Shown here: positions 9,601 to 21,427 of the stretch, one piece after another
Layout: every line of letters starts with the position of its first letter
Position numbering within the stretch: the first letter of the stretch is position 1
Source of the DNA: Muricoccus nepalensis
GTDB taxonomy: Bacteria; Pseudomonadota; Alphaproteobacteria; Acetobacterales; Acetobacteraceae
Reading direction: 5' to 3'
NCBI RefSeq assembly: GCF_006438825.1
Contig: NZ_RCZP01000006.1
Location: 140,876 to 204,875 of the forward strand
DNA length: 64,000 nucleotides
Notes under the pieces: generated by a model
What the model saw: the letters and a program-made list of their open reading frames with translations, nothing else
What the model was told of the DNA's origin: nothing
The model's database searches: none
Made by a program: the position numbers and the translations under genes

Positions 9601-10962
9601 GAGGAGGAGGGAGGCGTTGGTGCCGCCGAAGCCGAAGGAGTTCACGCCGATCACCGGCCGGCGGCCCGGCAGGCGCTCGGCCGCCGTGGGGACGCGGAGG
9701 TTGAGGCCGGCGAAGTCGATCCTCGGGTTCGGCTCGTCGAAGTGCAGGCTCGGCGGGATGGTCCGCTTCTCGAGCATGAGCAGGGCCTTGAGCAGGCCGG
9801 CCATGCCGGAGGCGGTCTCGAGGTGGCCGATGTTGGACTTCACGGAGCCAACGGGCAGGGACGCGGCCCGGGCGGCGCCGGAGAGGACCTCGCCGATCGC
9901 CGCGGCCTCCACGGGGTCGCCGGCCTGGGTGCCGGTGCCGTGGGCCTCGAAATAGGCGACCTCGTCCGGGGAGAGGCCGGCCTCGGCCAGCACGCGGCGG
10001 AGCAGCGCGGCCTGGGAGCGGCTGTCGGGCAGGGAGAGGCCGATGGAGCGGCCGACCGCGTTCACGCCGGCGGCCAGGATGACGCCCCGCACCGCGTCCC
10101 CGGCCGCGAGCGCGGCGGAGAGCGGCTTGAGGACCACCATGCCCGCGCCCTCGCCGCGGACGTAGCCGTCCGCCCCCGCCGCGAAGGCGCGGCAGCGGCC
10201 GGTGGGGGAGAGCATGGCCGCGCGGGAGAAGCCGACGAAGGCGTAGGGCGAGAGGAGGAGCTGCACGCCGCCGACGAGGGCGGCCTCCATCCGGCCGGCG
10301 CGGAGGGCGTCGACGGCGAGCGACAGGGCGACGAGGGAGGAGGAGCAGGCGGTGTCGACCGTCTGGGCGGCGCCGCGGAGGTCGAAGACGTTGGTGATCC
10401 GGTTCCCGAGGATCGAGAGGGTGTTGCCGGTCATGAAGTGCCGGTCCACGCCCGCGGGGTCGGAGAGGCGGAGCTCCGCGTAGTCGGTGGAGGAGCCGCC
10501 GACGAAGACGCCGATCTCGCGCCCGGCGACGGCGGAGGCGGGCCAGCCGGCGTCCTCCAGCGCTTCGGCCGCGACCTCCAGCAGGAGGCGCTGCTGCGGG
10601 TCGGCCTCCGCCGCCTCGCGCGGGGAGAGGCCGAAATGGGCGGGGTCGAAGCCCGCGACGTCGCCGAGATGGCCCGCGGCGAAGGTGTAGGCGCGGCCGG
10701 GCTCGCCGCGGCGGGGGTGGAGGAAGAGGTCCTGGTTGAAGCGGTCGGCCGGCAGGGTGCCGACGGCGTCGCGGCCCTCGGCCAGGAGGGACCAGAAGGC
10801 GCCGAGGTCGGGGGCGCCGGGGAAGCGGCCGGCGGCGCCGACGATGGCGATGGGCTCGGGCGGCGACGCCTCCGGCCGACGCGATGCGGCGCGGCGCCCG
10901 GGCTTGCGGGCGGGCCGCGGGCCGCGCGCGGCCGCGGGCCGCTTTCCTCCTGTCGGGCTCAT
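3607..10962 (-). CDS. Type I polyketide/fatty acid synthase, RkpA-like
   Basis: This 2451-residue single-module reducing synthase starts at an ATG 16 bp after the glycosyltransferase stop. Domains in order are: KS (Cys near 206 in DTACSSS, then EAHGTGT and SNIGHLE), AT (GHSVGE, Ser near 654), DH (His near 955 in LADHRLGEDPVLP, Asp in HPVRLDGALQ), a methyltransferase-like stretch near 1370-1500 with a degenerate SAM loop, ER (LNFRDLMWAQG near 1775, GGAGAVG near 1880), KR (GGTAGFG near 2084, Tyr in QANYVAANA near 2222) and ACP (LGLDSLGG, Ser near 2380). There is no thioesterase, which fits off-loading by the adjacent oxoamine synthase. Its organisation matches RkpA of the rhizobial rkp-1 region. 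An iterative mode making a saturated long chain is inferred. Confidence 0.9.
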   Translation of the reverse strand: MSPTGGKRPAAARGPRPARKPGRRAASRRPEASPPEPIAIVGAAGRFPGAPDLGAFWSLLAEGRDAVGTLPADRFNQDLFLHPRRGEPGRAYTFAAGHLGDVAGFDPAHFGLSPREAAEADPQQRLLLEVAAEALEDAGWPASAVAGREIGVFVGGSSTDYAELRLSDPAGVDRHFMTGNTLSILGNRITNVFDLRGAAQTVDTACSSSLVALSLAVDALRAGRMEAALVGGVQLLLSPYAFVGFSRAAMLSPTGRCRAFAAGADGYVRGEGAGMVVLKPLSAALAAGDAVRGVILAAGVNAVGRSIGLSLPDSRSQAALLRRVLAEAGLSPDEVAYFEAHGTGTQAGDPVEAAAIGEVLSGAARAASLPVGSVKSNIGHLETASGMAGLLKALLMLEKRTIPPSLHFDEPNPRIDFAGLNLRVPTAAERLPGRRPVIGVNSFGFGGTNASLLLAPAPPPAARGPAENGGAAGGAAPPLLLSTRSAATLPAAAMAWAAALRAAPAQAPALLRGLARHRDLHPHRLVLRGAGAEALAAGLEAFAAGEPMGVQGAVPPGVGAGGVAFAFSGNGSPFPGMARDAMAHSRAFRDAVEAADAELAPRLGWSVARGLAEGFTAEALAATEVAQPALFAAQHGLVAALAAEGIQPAMVLGHSVGEVAAALAAGILDLPAAARLIVARSAAQARTRGRGRMAAMTATEAEAAPLLAECGPGLEVAARNAPRALTIAGPAAAIERLSAAARRQRINLVVLDLDYAFHSAAMDEVERDLAASLEGLRATPPRLPFLSTVTGAALAEPAGAAYWWRNLRAPVRFAEAAGAAARAGAGLVIEIGPNPILQSYLREALRAAGSPAPVLAGLSRRDPPGDPVPAIADRAIALGADPRGAPAFRGPALRRGLPPTPYARARHWFPTTPEAARLHDAPLDHPLLGFRRDAGPEGGAALWSRPLDAALMPWLADHRLGEDPVLPAAAMAEMALAAAALRFPDAEALEVCTLQILRPLPVPAGGPEAGSQEVRFRLADDGTFRLESRRRLSAEGWSLHARGLLRATGAGALPEAAPPAGGRRVEEAVLHAAAARCGLDYGPAFRPVRHVLLAEGGAAAEVVLDLPPAAPADAGFHLHPVRLDGALQGLIALLAEGGGLGAGPSGEALVPVRFERLVLRRGAGPATRAALFLDHAGQRAAEARLVLSDAAGRPVAAAEGVWFQRARLGRAGADLAAFRLEDRPAHDPALLPVLPDLGAALAAAEARDEALDLSESALLLEAYAASAVARALPGATPGAAILPTNPYAAAMLRALEEDGLAARDGSAWRLLPGDDLPAPEDIWLSVLAERPVLAQDLATLALAAERLPQALAGHLPPEAPPLALSDESAARTRLAAVLADAAGAIATAWPPERPLRVLDLGGPALTLALSARLARSGRRILHVLAGEARPAPPPHEATEVSTAEWHPGSGAPLPAADLVVGLLDPLAERTGPDLLPALAASLAEGGALLLAAPQPGRVADFLRGQAALEGARTELPGPAAWRGALEAEGWLAGHAEPLRASPIPALLVAARRPAPAPAAPPCAEGRRLLLVADAGAGPLAEALALALDPTGAAVERHRLEDAQALPPRALRGATVVALANPAPEGLPTTLAGLVRLAEAALGSASGLTLVAQGDAATPAAEALRALARVLANEMPDLAPRRILVDAALAPAAAATRLLPEILAPGAEPELVLGHLARRAPRVALGAPPAPARAARLAIRQPGALASLAWEPMEAPPAPGPGEVRLRVEAAGLNFRDLMWAQGLLPEETLKDGFAGAGLGMECAGVVEAAGPGTPFHPGSRVFGFAPRALASRALTRAAALATIPEGLSFAAAATIPVAFLTAVYALETLARLLPGERVLIHGGAGAVGLAALQVAQAAGAEVAMTAGSEARRAFLRAAGADLVLDSRAAGFDDALRRRWPEGVDVVLNSLAGEAMERSLALVKPFGRFVELGKRDYAEDRRVAVRPFRRNVTYFGIDVDQLPSARPAEAARLLESVRNRLADGSLRPLPYSRRGAEEAEGAFRLLQAGGHIGKIVVLPPRPDGAAPAPWAPGAGTILVTGGTAGFGLECAKWMAAQGAARIALLSRRGPAAPGVGEAITALAALGARASAHAVDAADGAALHALLEALRAEGPVTGVVHAAAVFDDGAASGMDAARFARSLAPKLGAAENLDRLTAADPVDLFLLFSSATTALGNPGQANYVAANAALEALARRRRAQGRPALAVCWGPIADAGVLARDAETARTLARRLGVEPIAAREALDALPALLAGGAPVVSLARVAWARAGAALAVLREPAFAALRAGAEDADAGIADMRAHLAALPAAEARAMLVRIGAEELGRILRLPAESIAPDAPVARLGLDSLGGLELRGALEARLGMPVPLSAVTEDLTVAGLAARMVEGLSGGAREAQLDALLDTFEPAAPGEAAETPA

Positions 10963-10978
10963 GCCGTCCCCCCGCCGC

Positions 10979-12280
10979 TCAGGTCGTGGCCCCGCCCGAG
11001 CGGAGCGGGCGGCCCCGCAGCCAGCCCGGCGCGGCGGCGCGGGGGACGGAGCGGAAGGATTCGTGGGCGAGGCCCGCGAGCATGCGGTCGACCATGGCGA
11101 AGTGGGCGCTCCAGCGCGGCGCGGTCCAGCCGGGCAGGCGGGCGAGCTGGGCCTTCCGCGCGGCGCCGTCGGGGTCGGCGTAGTCGAGGATGGCGGCGCG
11201 CCAGGCGGGGCCGTCCAGGGGGTCGAGGTAGTCGGGCACGGTGCCGCCGACCTCGCGCAGCGCCGGCAGGTCCGAGCAGATGGCGGGGACGCCGAGGGCG
11301 AGGGCCTCGGCCAGCGGCAGGCCGTAGCCCTCCGCGAAGGACGGGAAGAGGAGGGCGCGGGCGCCGCGGAGCAGCTCCCAGACCTCGCGGTCGGGGATCT
11401 GGCCGAGCTCGCGGACGGTGCCGCGGAGGGCGTCGCAGCGCTCGAGGATGTCGACGACGTTCTCGTTCTCCCAGCCGCGGCGGCCGACGACGACGAGGTG
11501 CGGCACGCGCGCGCCCGTGCGCTCCGCCGCCGCGGCCATCTCGCGCCAGAGGTGGAGCAGCAGGAGGTGGTTCTTGCGCGGCTCGATGGTGCCGAGGACG
11601 ACGAAGTAGGGCTCGGCCGGCAGGGCCGGGGCCGGGGCGGGCAGGGGGTCGATGCCGAGGGGGGCGACGAGCACGGCCGGGGGCGTGCCGCGGGCCGCGA
11701 GATGGGGGCGCAGCGCCTCCTCGGTGTGGGCGGAGTTGACGATGACGGCGTCGGCGAGGGCCGCGGTGGTGCGGATGCGCCGCAGGTGGCGCTCGGCCTG
11801 GCCGGGGCGGGCGTATTCGGGGTGGGTGGCCGGGATGAGGTCGTGGATGAGGGGGACGAAGCGGCAGCCGGCGTCCCGCATCGCCTGGATCGGCCGCTCG
11901 CGGTCGAGGGCGCGGTGGGAGACGAGGAGGAAGGTCTTCGGGCCGGGCGCGCGGAGGCGGCGGGCGAGGGGGCGCTGGCCCATGCCGGCCATGACGCGCC
12001 AGCGGAGCGCGACCGCGAGGCGGCGGGCGCGGCGGACCTGGTTCCCGGCGGGGTCGCCCTGCAGCCAGGCGGAGGTGAGGGAGGCGATGAGGCCGCAGAC
12101 CGCGCGCCAGGGCAGGGCGACGTAGTCGCCGAGCATCGCCTGGGCGACGAAGGTGCAGCTTCCCTCCGGGGCGCTCGCCCAGTGGCGGGCATAGGCCATT
12201 TCGACCCGGTCGATGCCGGAGGGGGCGGCCTTGGAGCCGCAGGCGAGGAGCCGGGAGACGTCCAGCACGATATGCGGCAT
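10979..12280 (-). CDS. GT4 family glycosyltransferase
   Basis: This 433-residue GT-B glycosyltransferase starts at the ATG of MPHIVLDVSRLL, which has a GAGGG ribosome-binding site 5 nt upstream; the open frame extends further but without a better site. Typical GT4 features are LGTIEPRKNH at the start of the second domain and the donor-binding block ALLFPSFAEGYGLPLAEALALG with the E-x7-E pattern. It probably transfers a sugar from a nucleotide donor to the lipid or growing glycan in the cytosol. It is first in the leftward operon with the PKS. The AT-rich stretch upstream is the natural promoter region. Confidence 0.85.
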   Translation of the reverse strand: MPHIVLDVSRLLACGSKAAPSGIDRVEMAYARHWASAPEGSCTFVAQAMLGDYVALPWRAVCGLIASLTSAWLQGDPAGNQVRRARRLAVALRWRVMAGMGQRPLARRLRAPGPKTFLLVSHRALDRERPIQAMRDAGCRFVPLIHDLIPATHPEYARPGQAERHLRRIRTTAALADAVIVNSAHTEEALRPHLAARGTPPAVLVAPLGIDPLPAPAPALPAEPYFVVLGTIEPRKNHLLLLHLWREMAAAAERTGARVPHLVVVGRRGWENENVVDILERCDALRGTVRELGQIPDREVWELLRGARALLFPSFAEGYGLPLAEALALGVPAICSDLPALREVGGTVPDYLDPLDGPAWRAAILDYADPDGAARKAQLARLPGWTAPRWSAHFAMVDRMLAGLAHESFRSVPRAAAPGWLRGRPLRSGGATT

Positions 12281-12506
12281 CCGGCCCTCGGGGCGCGGGT
12301 CCGGAACGGTGCTCTCCTCGCCTCGCGGCACTGGGTGATCCCCCTTCGGCTTTCACTTCTTGTTTACCGGAACGGGGGCAAGACCGCTACCAGGTTCAAC
12401 CGTGAATAGAAAATAACCGATAAGGCGTGTTGTTTCAGCGCTATCCTCGAGGATTCACATAATGGTATCGAAATAATCAGTTATCACATTATCGCTAGAA
12501 GGCGGT
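12281..12506 (-). promoter_or_regulatory. AT-rich intergenic region upstream of the GT-PKS operon
   Basis: Bases 12350-12500 are far richer in A and T than anything nearby. They contain the palindrome TCCTCGAGGA (12444-12453) and two direct copies of TCACATWAT (starting near 12455 and 12484, 29 bp apart). This is the only spacer upstream of the leftward operon, so promoter and operator sites are expected here. I see no clear -35/-10 pair. Confidence 0.4.
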
Positions 12507-13514
12507 TCAGTCGTCCTCCGGGCGGATGACGTTCGTGGCCAGCCCCTCCACGAGGACGTCGCGCATCGTCTCCGCGCCCTTGCGGCGGATGTCGGCCAGG
12601 GCTTCCGGCGAGTGGAAGGCGCTGTGCGGCGTGACGATGAGGCGCCCGGCGAGCCAGGGCTCCCGCGCCCGGTAGGCGGCGAGGAGGGGGTGGACGGCGG
12701 GGCCGGGCGGCTCCTCCGGAAGGACGTCGAGCCCCGCGCCGGCGAGGGTGCCGTCCCGCAGCGCCGCCTCCAGCGCGTCGAGCTCGAGGATGGGGCCGCG
12801 GGCGGTGTTCACCAGCACGGCGCCGGGGGGCATGAGGCGGAGCAGGCGGGCGTCCACCAGGCCGCGGGTGGTGCGGGTGAGGGGGGTGTGGAGGGAGAGG
12901 GTGTCGGCCCTCTCGAACAGCTCCTCCACCCGCCGCACGCGGCCGATGCCCAGCGCCAGCTCCGCGCCGTTGGGGCGGTAGGGGTCGTGGAAGATCACGT
13001 TCCAGCCGAAGGCCTTCGCCCGCAGCGCCGCCGCCGTGCCGATGCGGCCAAGGCCGACCACGCCGAAGACCCGGGTGGAGGGGCGCTGCACGAGCGGCGA
13101 GTCGATGGGCACCCAGGCGGCGGGCGGCGCCGCGCGCTGCGCGTCGTGGTGGAGGAGCAGGCCGCGGCGGAGCGCGAGGGCGAGGGAGATGGCGTGGTCG
13201 GCCACCTCCGTCGTGCCGTAGTCCGGCAGGTTGCAGACGGTGACGCCCCGCGCGGCCAGCGCCGCGCGGTCCAGCCGGTCGTAGCCCACGCCCATGCGGA
13301 CGACGCAGCGCAGGCGCGGGAAGCGGGCGATGTCGGCGGCGTTCAGCCACTGGCGGAAGACGAAGAGGCCCTCGACCTCCGCGCAGGTCTCGTCCGGCAG
13401 CTCGGACAGGGCGGAGCAGACGGGCTGCAGGATGCGGACGTCGGGGCCGAAGACCTCCCGCTCCACCGTGTCGTCGGGATAGAGGCCCTCCGCCTGCATT
13501 ACCGTCACCGTCAT
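12507..13514 (-). CDS. D-2-hydroxyacid dehydrogenase, CtBP-like
   Basis: This 335-residue NAD-dependent dehydrogenase belongs to the D-isomer 2-hydroxyacid family, closest in pattern to the bacterial C-terminal-binding-protein-like group. The catalytic set is visible: Arg in NTARGPILE, Glu in LDVLPEEPP and His in TPHSAF. The cofactor loop is VVGLGRIG, and the signature DYGTTEVADHAISLAL precedes it. The ATG at 13514 is preferred over one 15 bp upstream because GGGGAGAGG sits just before it. It is divergent from the SDR at 13602, with 87 bp between them. The substrate is unknown; 2-keto acids are likely. Confidence 0.85.
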   Translation of the reverse strand: MTVTVMQAEGLYPDDTVEREVFGPDVRILQPVCSALSELPDETCAEVEGLFVFRQWLNAADIARFPRLRCVVRMGVGYDRLDRAALAARGVTVCNLPDYGTTEVADHAISLALALRRGLLLHHDAQRAAPPAAWVPIDSPLVQRPSTRVFGVVGLGRIGTAAALRAKAFGWNVIFHDPYRPNGAELALGIGRVRRVEELFERADTLSLHTPLTRTTRGLVDARLLRLMPPGAVLVNTARGPILELDALEAALRDGTLAGAGLDVLPEEPPGPAVHPLLAAYRAREPWLAGRLIVTPHSAFHSPEALADIRRKGAETMRDVLVEGLATNVIRPEDD

Positions 13515-13601
13515 GCGCCTCTCCCCCATCGCTGCGTTGCGGGGCATCCTGCGGTGAGGGGGCGCCGCCGTCCATCGGGGGGCCGTCAGGGAGGAGGGCG
13601 G

Positions 13602-14363
13602 ATGGCCGGGCGGCGGATCCTGATCACGGGGGCCTCGAGCGGGATCGGGGCGGCGACGGCGCGGGCCATGGCGGTGCCGGGGGCCTCCATCGCCGTGCAC
13701 GCGCGGCGCAACCGGGAGGGCGCGGAGGCGGTGGCCGCGGAGCTGCGGGCGGCGGGCGCCCTGGCCACGGTGCTGATGGGCGACCTGACCGACGCGGCGA
13801 CGCCCGCGCGGCTGGTGGAGGAGGCGGTGGCGGCGCTGGGCGGGCTCGACGTGGTCGTCGCCAACGCGGGCTTCGCGGACCGCACGCCGGTGGCGTCCCT
13901 CACCGACGAGGGCTTCGCCCGCAGCGCGGACACGGTGCTCTGGGGCTTCCTGCGGCTCGCGCGGGCGGCGGGGCCGCACCTGTGGGAATCGGGCGAGGGG
14001 GGCGGGATGGCGCGGCTGGTCGCGGTCTCCTCCTTCGTGGCCCACCTGTTCCGGACGGACACGGCGGTCTTCCCGGCCAGCGCCGCGGCCAAGGCGGGGG
14101 TGGAGGCGCTGGTGCGCTCGCTCGCGCTCGAATGGGCGCCGCGGGTCACGGTGAACGCGGTGGCGCCGGGCTTCACGCGCAAGGACACGGGCACCCACGC
14201 GGCGCTGGACCCGGCGGCCTGGGAGGCGATCCTGCCGCGCATCCCGCTGGGGCGGCTGGGGACGCCGGCGGACGTGGCGGCGGCGGTGGCGTTCCTGGCT
14301 TCCCCCGGCGCGGCCTATGTCACGGGGCAGGTCATCCACGTGAGCGGGGGCGTGGTGGTGTGA
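13602..14363 (+). CDS. SDR family oxidoreductase with atypical active site
   Basis: This 253-residue protein has the SDR cofactor motif TGASSGIG, the NAG motif (VVANAGFA) and the C-terminal VTGQVIHVSGG. The catalytic Tyr of the usual Y-x-x-x-K is replaced by Ser: the sequence reads PASAAAKAG with codons gcc agc gcc gcg gcc aag. The Lys and the upstream Ser (AVSSF) remain. It may be catalytically altered, use another residue, or belong to a subfamily that lost dehydrogenase activity. A strong site (GGGAGGAGGG) precedes the ATG. Its end is 13 bp from the end of convergent pobA. Confidence 0.8.
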   Translation: MAGRRILITGASSGIGAATARAMAVPGASIAVHARRNREGAEAVAAELRAAGALATVLMGDLTDAATPARLVEEAVAALGGLDVVVANAGFADRTPVASLTDEGFARSADTVLWGFLRLARAAGPHLWESGEGGGMARLVAVSSFVAHLFRTDTAVFPASAAAKAGVEALVRSLALEWAPRVTVNAVAPGFTRKDTGTHAALDPAAWEAILPRIPLGRLGTPADVAAAVAFLASPGAAYVTGQVIHVSGGVVV

Positions 14364-14376
14364 GGGGGCCGCGCCT

Positions 14377-18732
<4,356 letters not shown>

Positions 18733-18736
<4 letters not shown>

Positions 18737-19830
18737 CGCGCGCGCCTCCGGAACAGGCCGACCAGGCCCTGCGGCAGCAGCAGGGTGACGGCGACGAAGA
18801 GGCCGCCGAGGACGAAGAGCCAGAGGTCCGGCGCGAAGGAGGTGAGCCAGGTCTTCACGGCGTTGACGGAGAAGGCGCCGAGCACCGCGCCGACGAGCGT
18901 GCCGCGCCCGCCGACGGCGACCCAGATGACGGCCTCGATCGAGTTGCCGGGCGCGAACTCGCCGGGGTTGATGATGCCAACGAGCGGCACGTAGAGGGCG
19001 CCGGCCAGGCCCGCCATCATGGCGGAGAGGACGAAGACGGCCAGCTTGAAGGCGGTGACGGAGTAGCCGAGGAAGCGGACCCGGCTCTCGGCGTCGCGCA
19101 CCGCGACCAGCACGCGGCCGAGCTTGGTCGAGACGAGATGGCGGCAGAGGAACAGCGCGCCCGCGAGCAGCGCGAGGGCGGCGTAGAAGAGGCCGGCGCG
19201 CGCGCCCTGGGTGTTGAGCGGCACGCCCAGCAGCTCCTTGAAGTCGGTGAAGCCGTTGTTGCCGCCGAAGCCCATGTCGTTGCGGAAGAAGGCGAGCATG
19301 AGGGCGTAGGTCATCGCCTGCGTCAGGATGGAGAAGTAGACGCCGGTGATGCGGCTGCGGAAGGAGAGCCAGCCGACGAGGAAGGCGAGGGCGCCGGGCA
19401 CCAGCAGCGCCATGAGCATGGCGTAGGGAAAGTGGTCGAAGCCGAGCCAGTACCAGGGGAGCTCACGATAGCCGAGGAAGACCATGAAGTCCGGCAGCAC
19501 GGGATGGCCGTAGACGCCGCGCGGGCCGATGAGGCGCATGAGGTGCATGCCCATGGCGTAGCCGCCGAGCGCGAAGAAGGCGCCGTGGCCGAGCGAGAGG
19601 ATGCCCGCGTAGCCCCAGGCAAGGTCGATCGCCAGCGCCAGCACCGCGTAGCAGATCCACTTGCCGGTGACGGCGACGGTGAAGTCCGAGACGCGGAGCG
19701 CGCTGCCGAGGGGAAGTTGGTTGAGGAGGGGCAGGATCGCGAGGAGCGCGATGCCCGCGAGGATGGCCCCGCGGACGAGCAGGCGCGCGGGGATACGGCG
19801 CGGGGCGGGGGTGGCGGCGATGTCGCTCAC
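18733..19830 (-). CDS. urtC: Urea ABC transporter permease
   Basis: This 365-residue integral membrane protein of the LivM family has multiple hydrophobic segments and the family block [26 protein letters not shown]. It pairs with UrtB to form the urea channel. It overlaps urtB by 4 bp and urtD by 4 bp in one operon. A short positively charged tail (LFRRRAR) ends the protein on the cytosolic side. Confidence 0.93.
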
Positions 19831-21380
19831 GCGTCGGCCGCCCGGCCCTTGAGGGCGAAGAGGCCGCGCGGGCGGCGCTGGATGAAGAGCATGATGATGA
19901 CGAGGACGGCGACCTTGGCCAGCACCGCGCCCGCCCAGGGCTCGATCACCTTGTTCAGCACACCGAGCCCCATGGAGCCGACCAGCGTGCCGGCGAGGGA
20001 GCCCACGCCGCCGAAGACGACGACCATGAAGCTGTCGATGATGTAGCCGGTGCCGAGGTTGGGGGAGACGTTGTCGATCTGGCTGAGCGCGACGCCGGCC
20101 ATGCCCGCGATGCCCGAGCCGAAGGCGAAGGTGAGCGCGTCCACGCGCCCCGTGCGGATGCCCATGGTGGCGGCGATGCGGCGGTTCTGCACGACGGCGC
20201 GCATCTCGAGCCCGAAGCGGGTGAGGCGGATGGCGGCGAGGGCGAGGAGGAGGACGAGGATCGCGAAGACGATGACCCAGAGGCGGTTCTGGGTGATGAG
20301 GATGCCGCCGGGGAGGGACAGGGTGCCCTGCATCCAGGAGGGGGAGATCACCTCGCGGTTCTGCGCGCCGAAGGCCAGGCGCACGGATTGCTGCAGGATC
20401 ATGCCGACGCCGAAGGTCATCAGCAGGGTCTCCAGCGGGCGGCCGTAGAGGTGGCGGATCAGCCCGCGCTCCAGCGCCGCGCCCGCGAGGCCCGCGACGA
20501 GGAAGGCGGCGGGGACGGAGAGGGGGAGGGACCAGGGGAGGAGCCAGGGGATGCCGCGCAGCGCCTCCTGCACGACGAAGGTCGTGTAGGCGCCGAGCAT
20601 GACGAACTCGCCGTGCGCCATGTTGATCACGCCCATGACGCCGAAGGTGATGGCGAGGCCCAGCGCCGCGAGCAGCAGGACGGAGCCGAGCGAGAGGCCC
20701 TGGAAGAGGGTCTCGGCGGCGCGCTTGAAGGTGAGGCGGGCGTCGATGGCGGCGACGGCGGCGTCGATCTCGGCGGCCAGGTCGGGGTTCGCGTTGCGAG
20801 CTTCGAGCAGCAGGGCGCGGGCGTCCTCGGAGGAGGCGCCGCCGAGGATGGCGATGCCCTGCCGCTTCACCCCGGCGTCGGGCGCCACGAGGCGGGAGGC
20901 GGCGAGGGCGAGCTCCTGGCGCTCCCGCACGCGGGGCACGGCCTCGCGCGCGATGGCGGCCTCGAGGCCCGGGATGTTCTCGGCGCTGCGGCTGCGGAAC
21001 ACGGATTCAGCGGCGGCGAGGCGCTCGTCGGGGTTCGCGGAGACGAGCTGCAGGCGGCCGAGGGCGCCGCGGAGGGCGGCGCGGACGCGGTTGTTGATGC
21101 GGACCGTCTCGGCGCCCGCGGGATCGGCGGGCTGGCCGGTGGCGGCGTCGGCGTTGTTCAGGATGAGGGTAGCGTCGCGCTTCAGCAGCCGCCCTTCGGA
21201 GAGGGCGCGGAGCACGGGGAGGGCGCGCGGGTCGCCGGAGGCGCCGAGGCGCTCCACCGCCTCCGCCTGGGCGCCGAAGCCGCCGGCGAGGCCGGGAAGG
21301 GCGTCGAGGAAGGGGTCCTCGGCCGCGGCGGGACGCGCCACGGCGAGGAGGAGGGCGAGCAGAAGAAGGATGCGGGCCAT
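19827..21380 (-). CDS. urtB: Urea ABC transporter permease
   Basis: This 517-residue protein has a cleavable signal (MARILLLLALLLAVARPAAA), about 200 soluble residues with HEAT-like helical content, and then a LivH-type permease domain starting near FQGLSLGSVLLLAALGLAI. The long N-terminal soluble domain is usual in UrtB and distinguishes it from amino acid permeases. The ATG at 21380 is chosen because it begins the signal peptide. It is separated from urtA by 47 bp containing a strong hairpin. Confidence 0.92.
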   Translation of the reverse strand: MARILLLLALLLAVARPAAAEDPFLDALPGLAGGFGAQAEAVERLGASGDPRALPVLRALSEGRLLKRDATLILNNADAATGQPADPAGAETVRINNRVRAALRGALGRLQLVSANPDERLAAAESVFRSRSAENIPGLEAAIAREAVPRVRERQELALAASRLVAPDAGVKRQGIAILGGASSEDARALLLEARNANPDLAAEIDAAVAAIDARLTFKRAAETLFQGLSLGSVLLLAALGLAITFGVMGVINMAHGEFVMLGAYTTFVVQEALRGIPWLLPWSLPLSVPAAFLVAGLAGAALERGLIRHLYGRPLETLLMTFGVGMILQQSVRLAFGAQNREVISPSWMQGTLSLPGGILITQNRLWVIVFAILVLLLALAAIRLTRFGLEMRAVVQNRRIAATMGIRTGRVDALTFAFGSGIAGMAGVALSQIDNVSPNLGTGYIIDSFMVVVFGGVGSLAGTLVGSMGLGVLNKVIEPWAGAVLAKVAVLVIIMLFIQRRPRGLFALKGRAADA

Positions 21381-21388
21381 GGGGGATC

Positions 21389-21416
21389 GGGCGGCGGGGA
21401 AGGGGCCCCGCCGCCC
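21389..21416 (-). promoter_or_regulatory. Intercistronic hairpin between urtA and urtB
   Basis: A perfect 11-bp stem (GGGCGGCGGGG at 21389-21399, CCCCGCCGCCC at 21406-21416) with a 6-nt loop lies after the urtA stop and before the urtB start. Such structures commonly stabilise the mRNA of the abundant binding protein or cause partial termination before the permease genes. Its function here is inferred. Confidence 0.55.
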
Positions 21417-21427
21417 TGTCCTTCTCG

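Noticed and set aside
3367-11739. Very long open frame on the plus strand opposite the PKS
   Set aside because: It is Gly/Ala/Arg/Glu-rich with no domain. It is the antisense reading of a GC-rich gene whose minus-strand frame contains all PKS catalytic motifs.
10979-12192. Extension of the PKS frame into the glycosyltransferase gene
   Set aside because: The extra ~410 residues are a Pro/Ser/Arg-rich shadow of the glycosyltransferase. The PKS begins at the ATG at 10962, just before the KS domain.
12612-13601. Upstream extension of the SDR at 13602
   Set aside because: The added residues are low-complexity antisense of the D-2-hydroxyacid dehydrogenase. A strong ribosome-binding site precedes ATG 13602.
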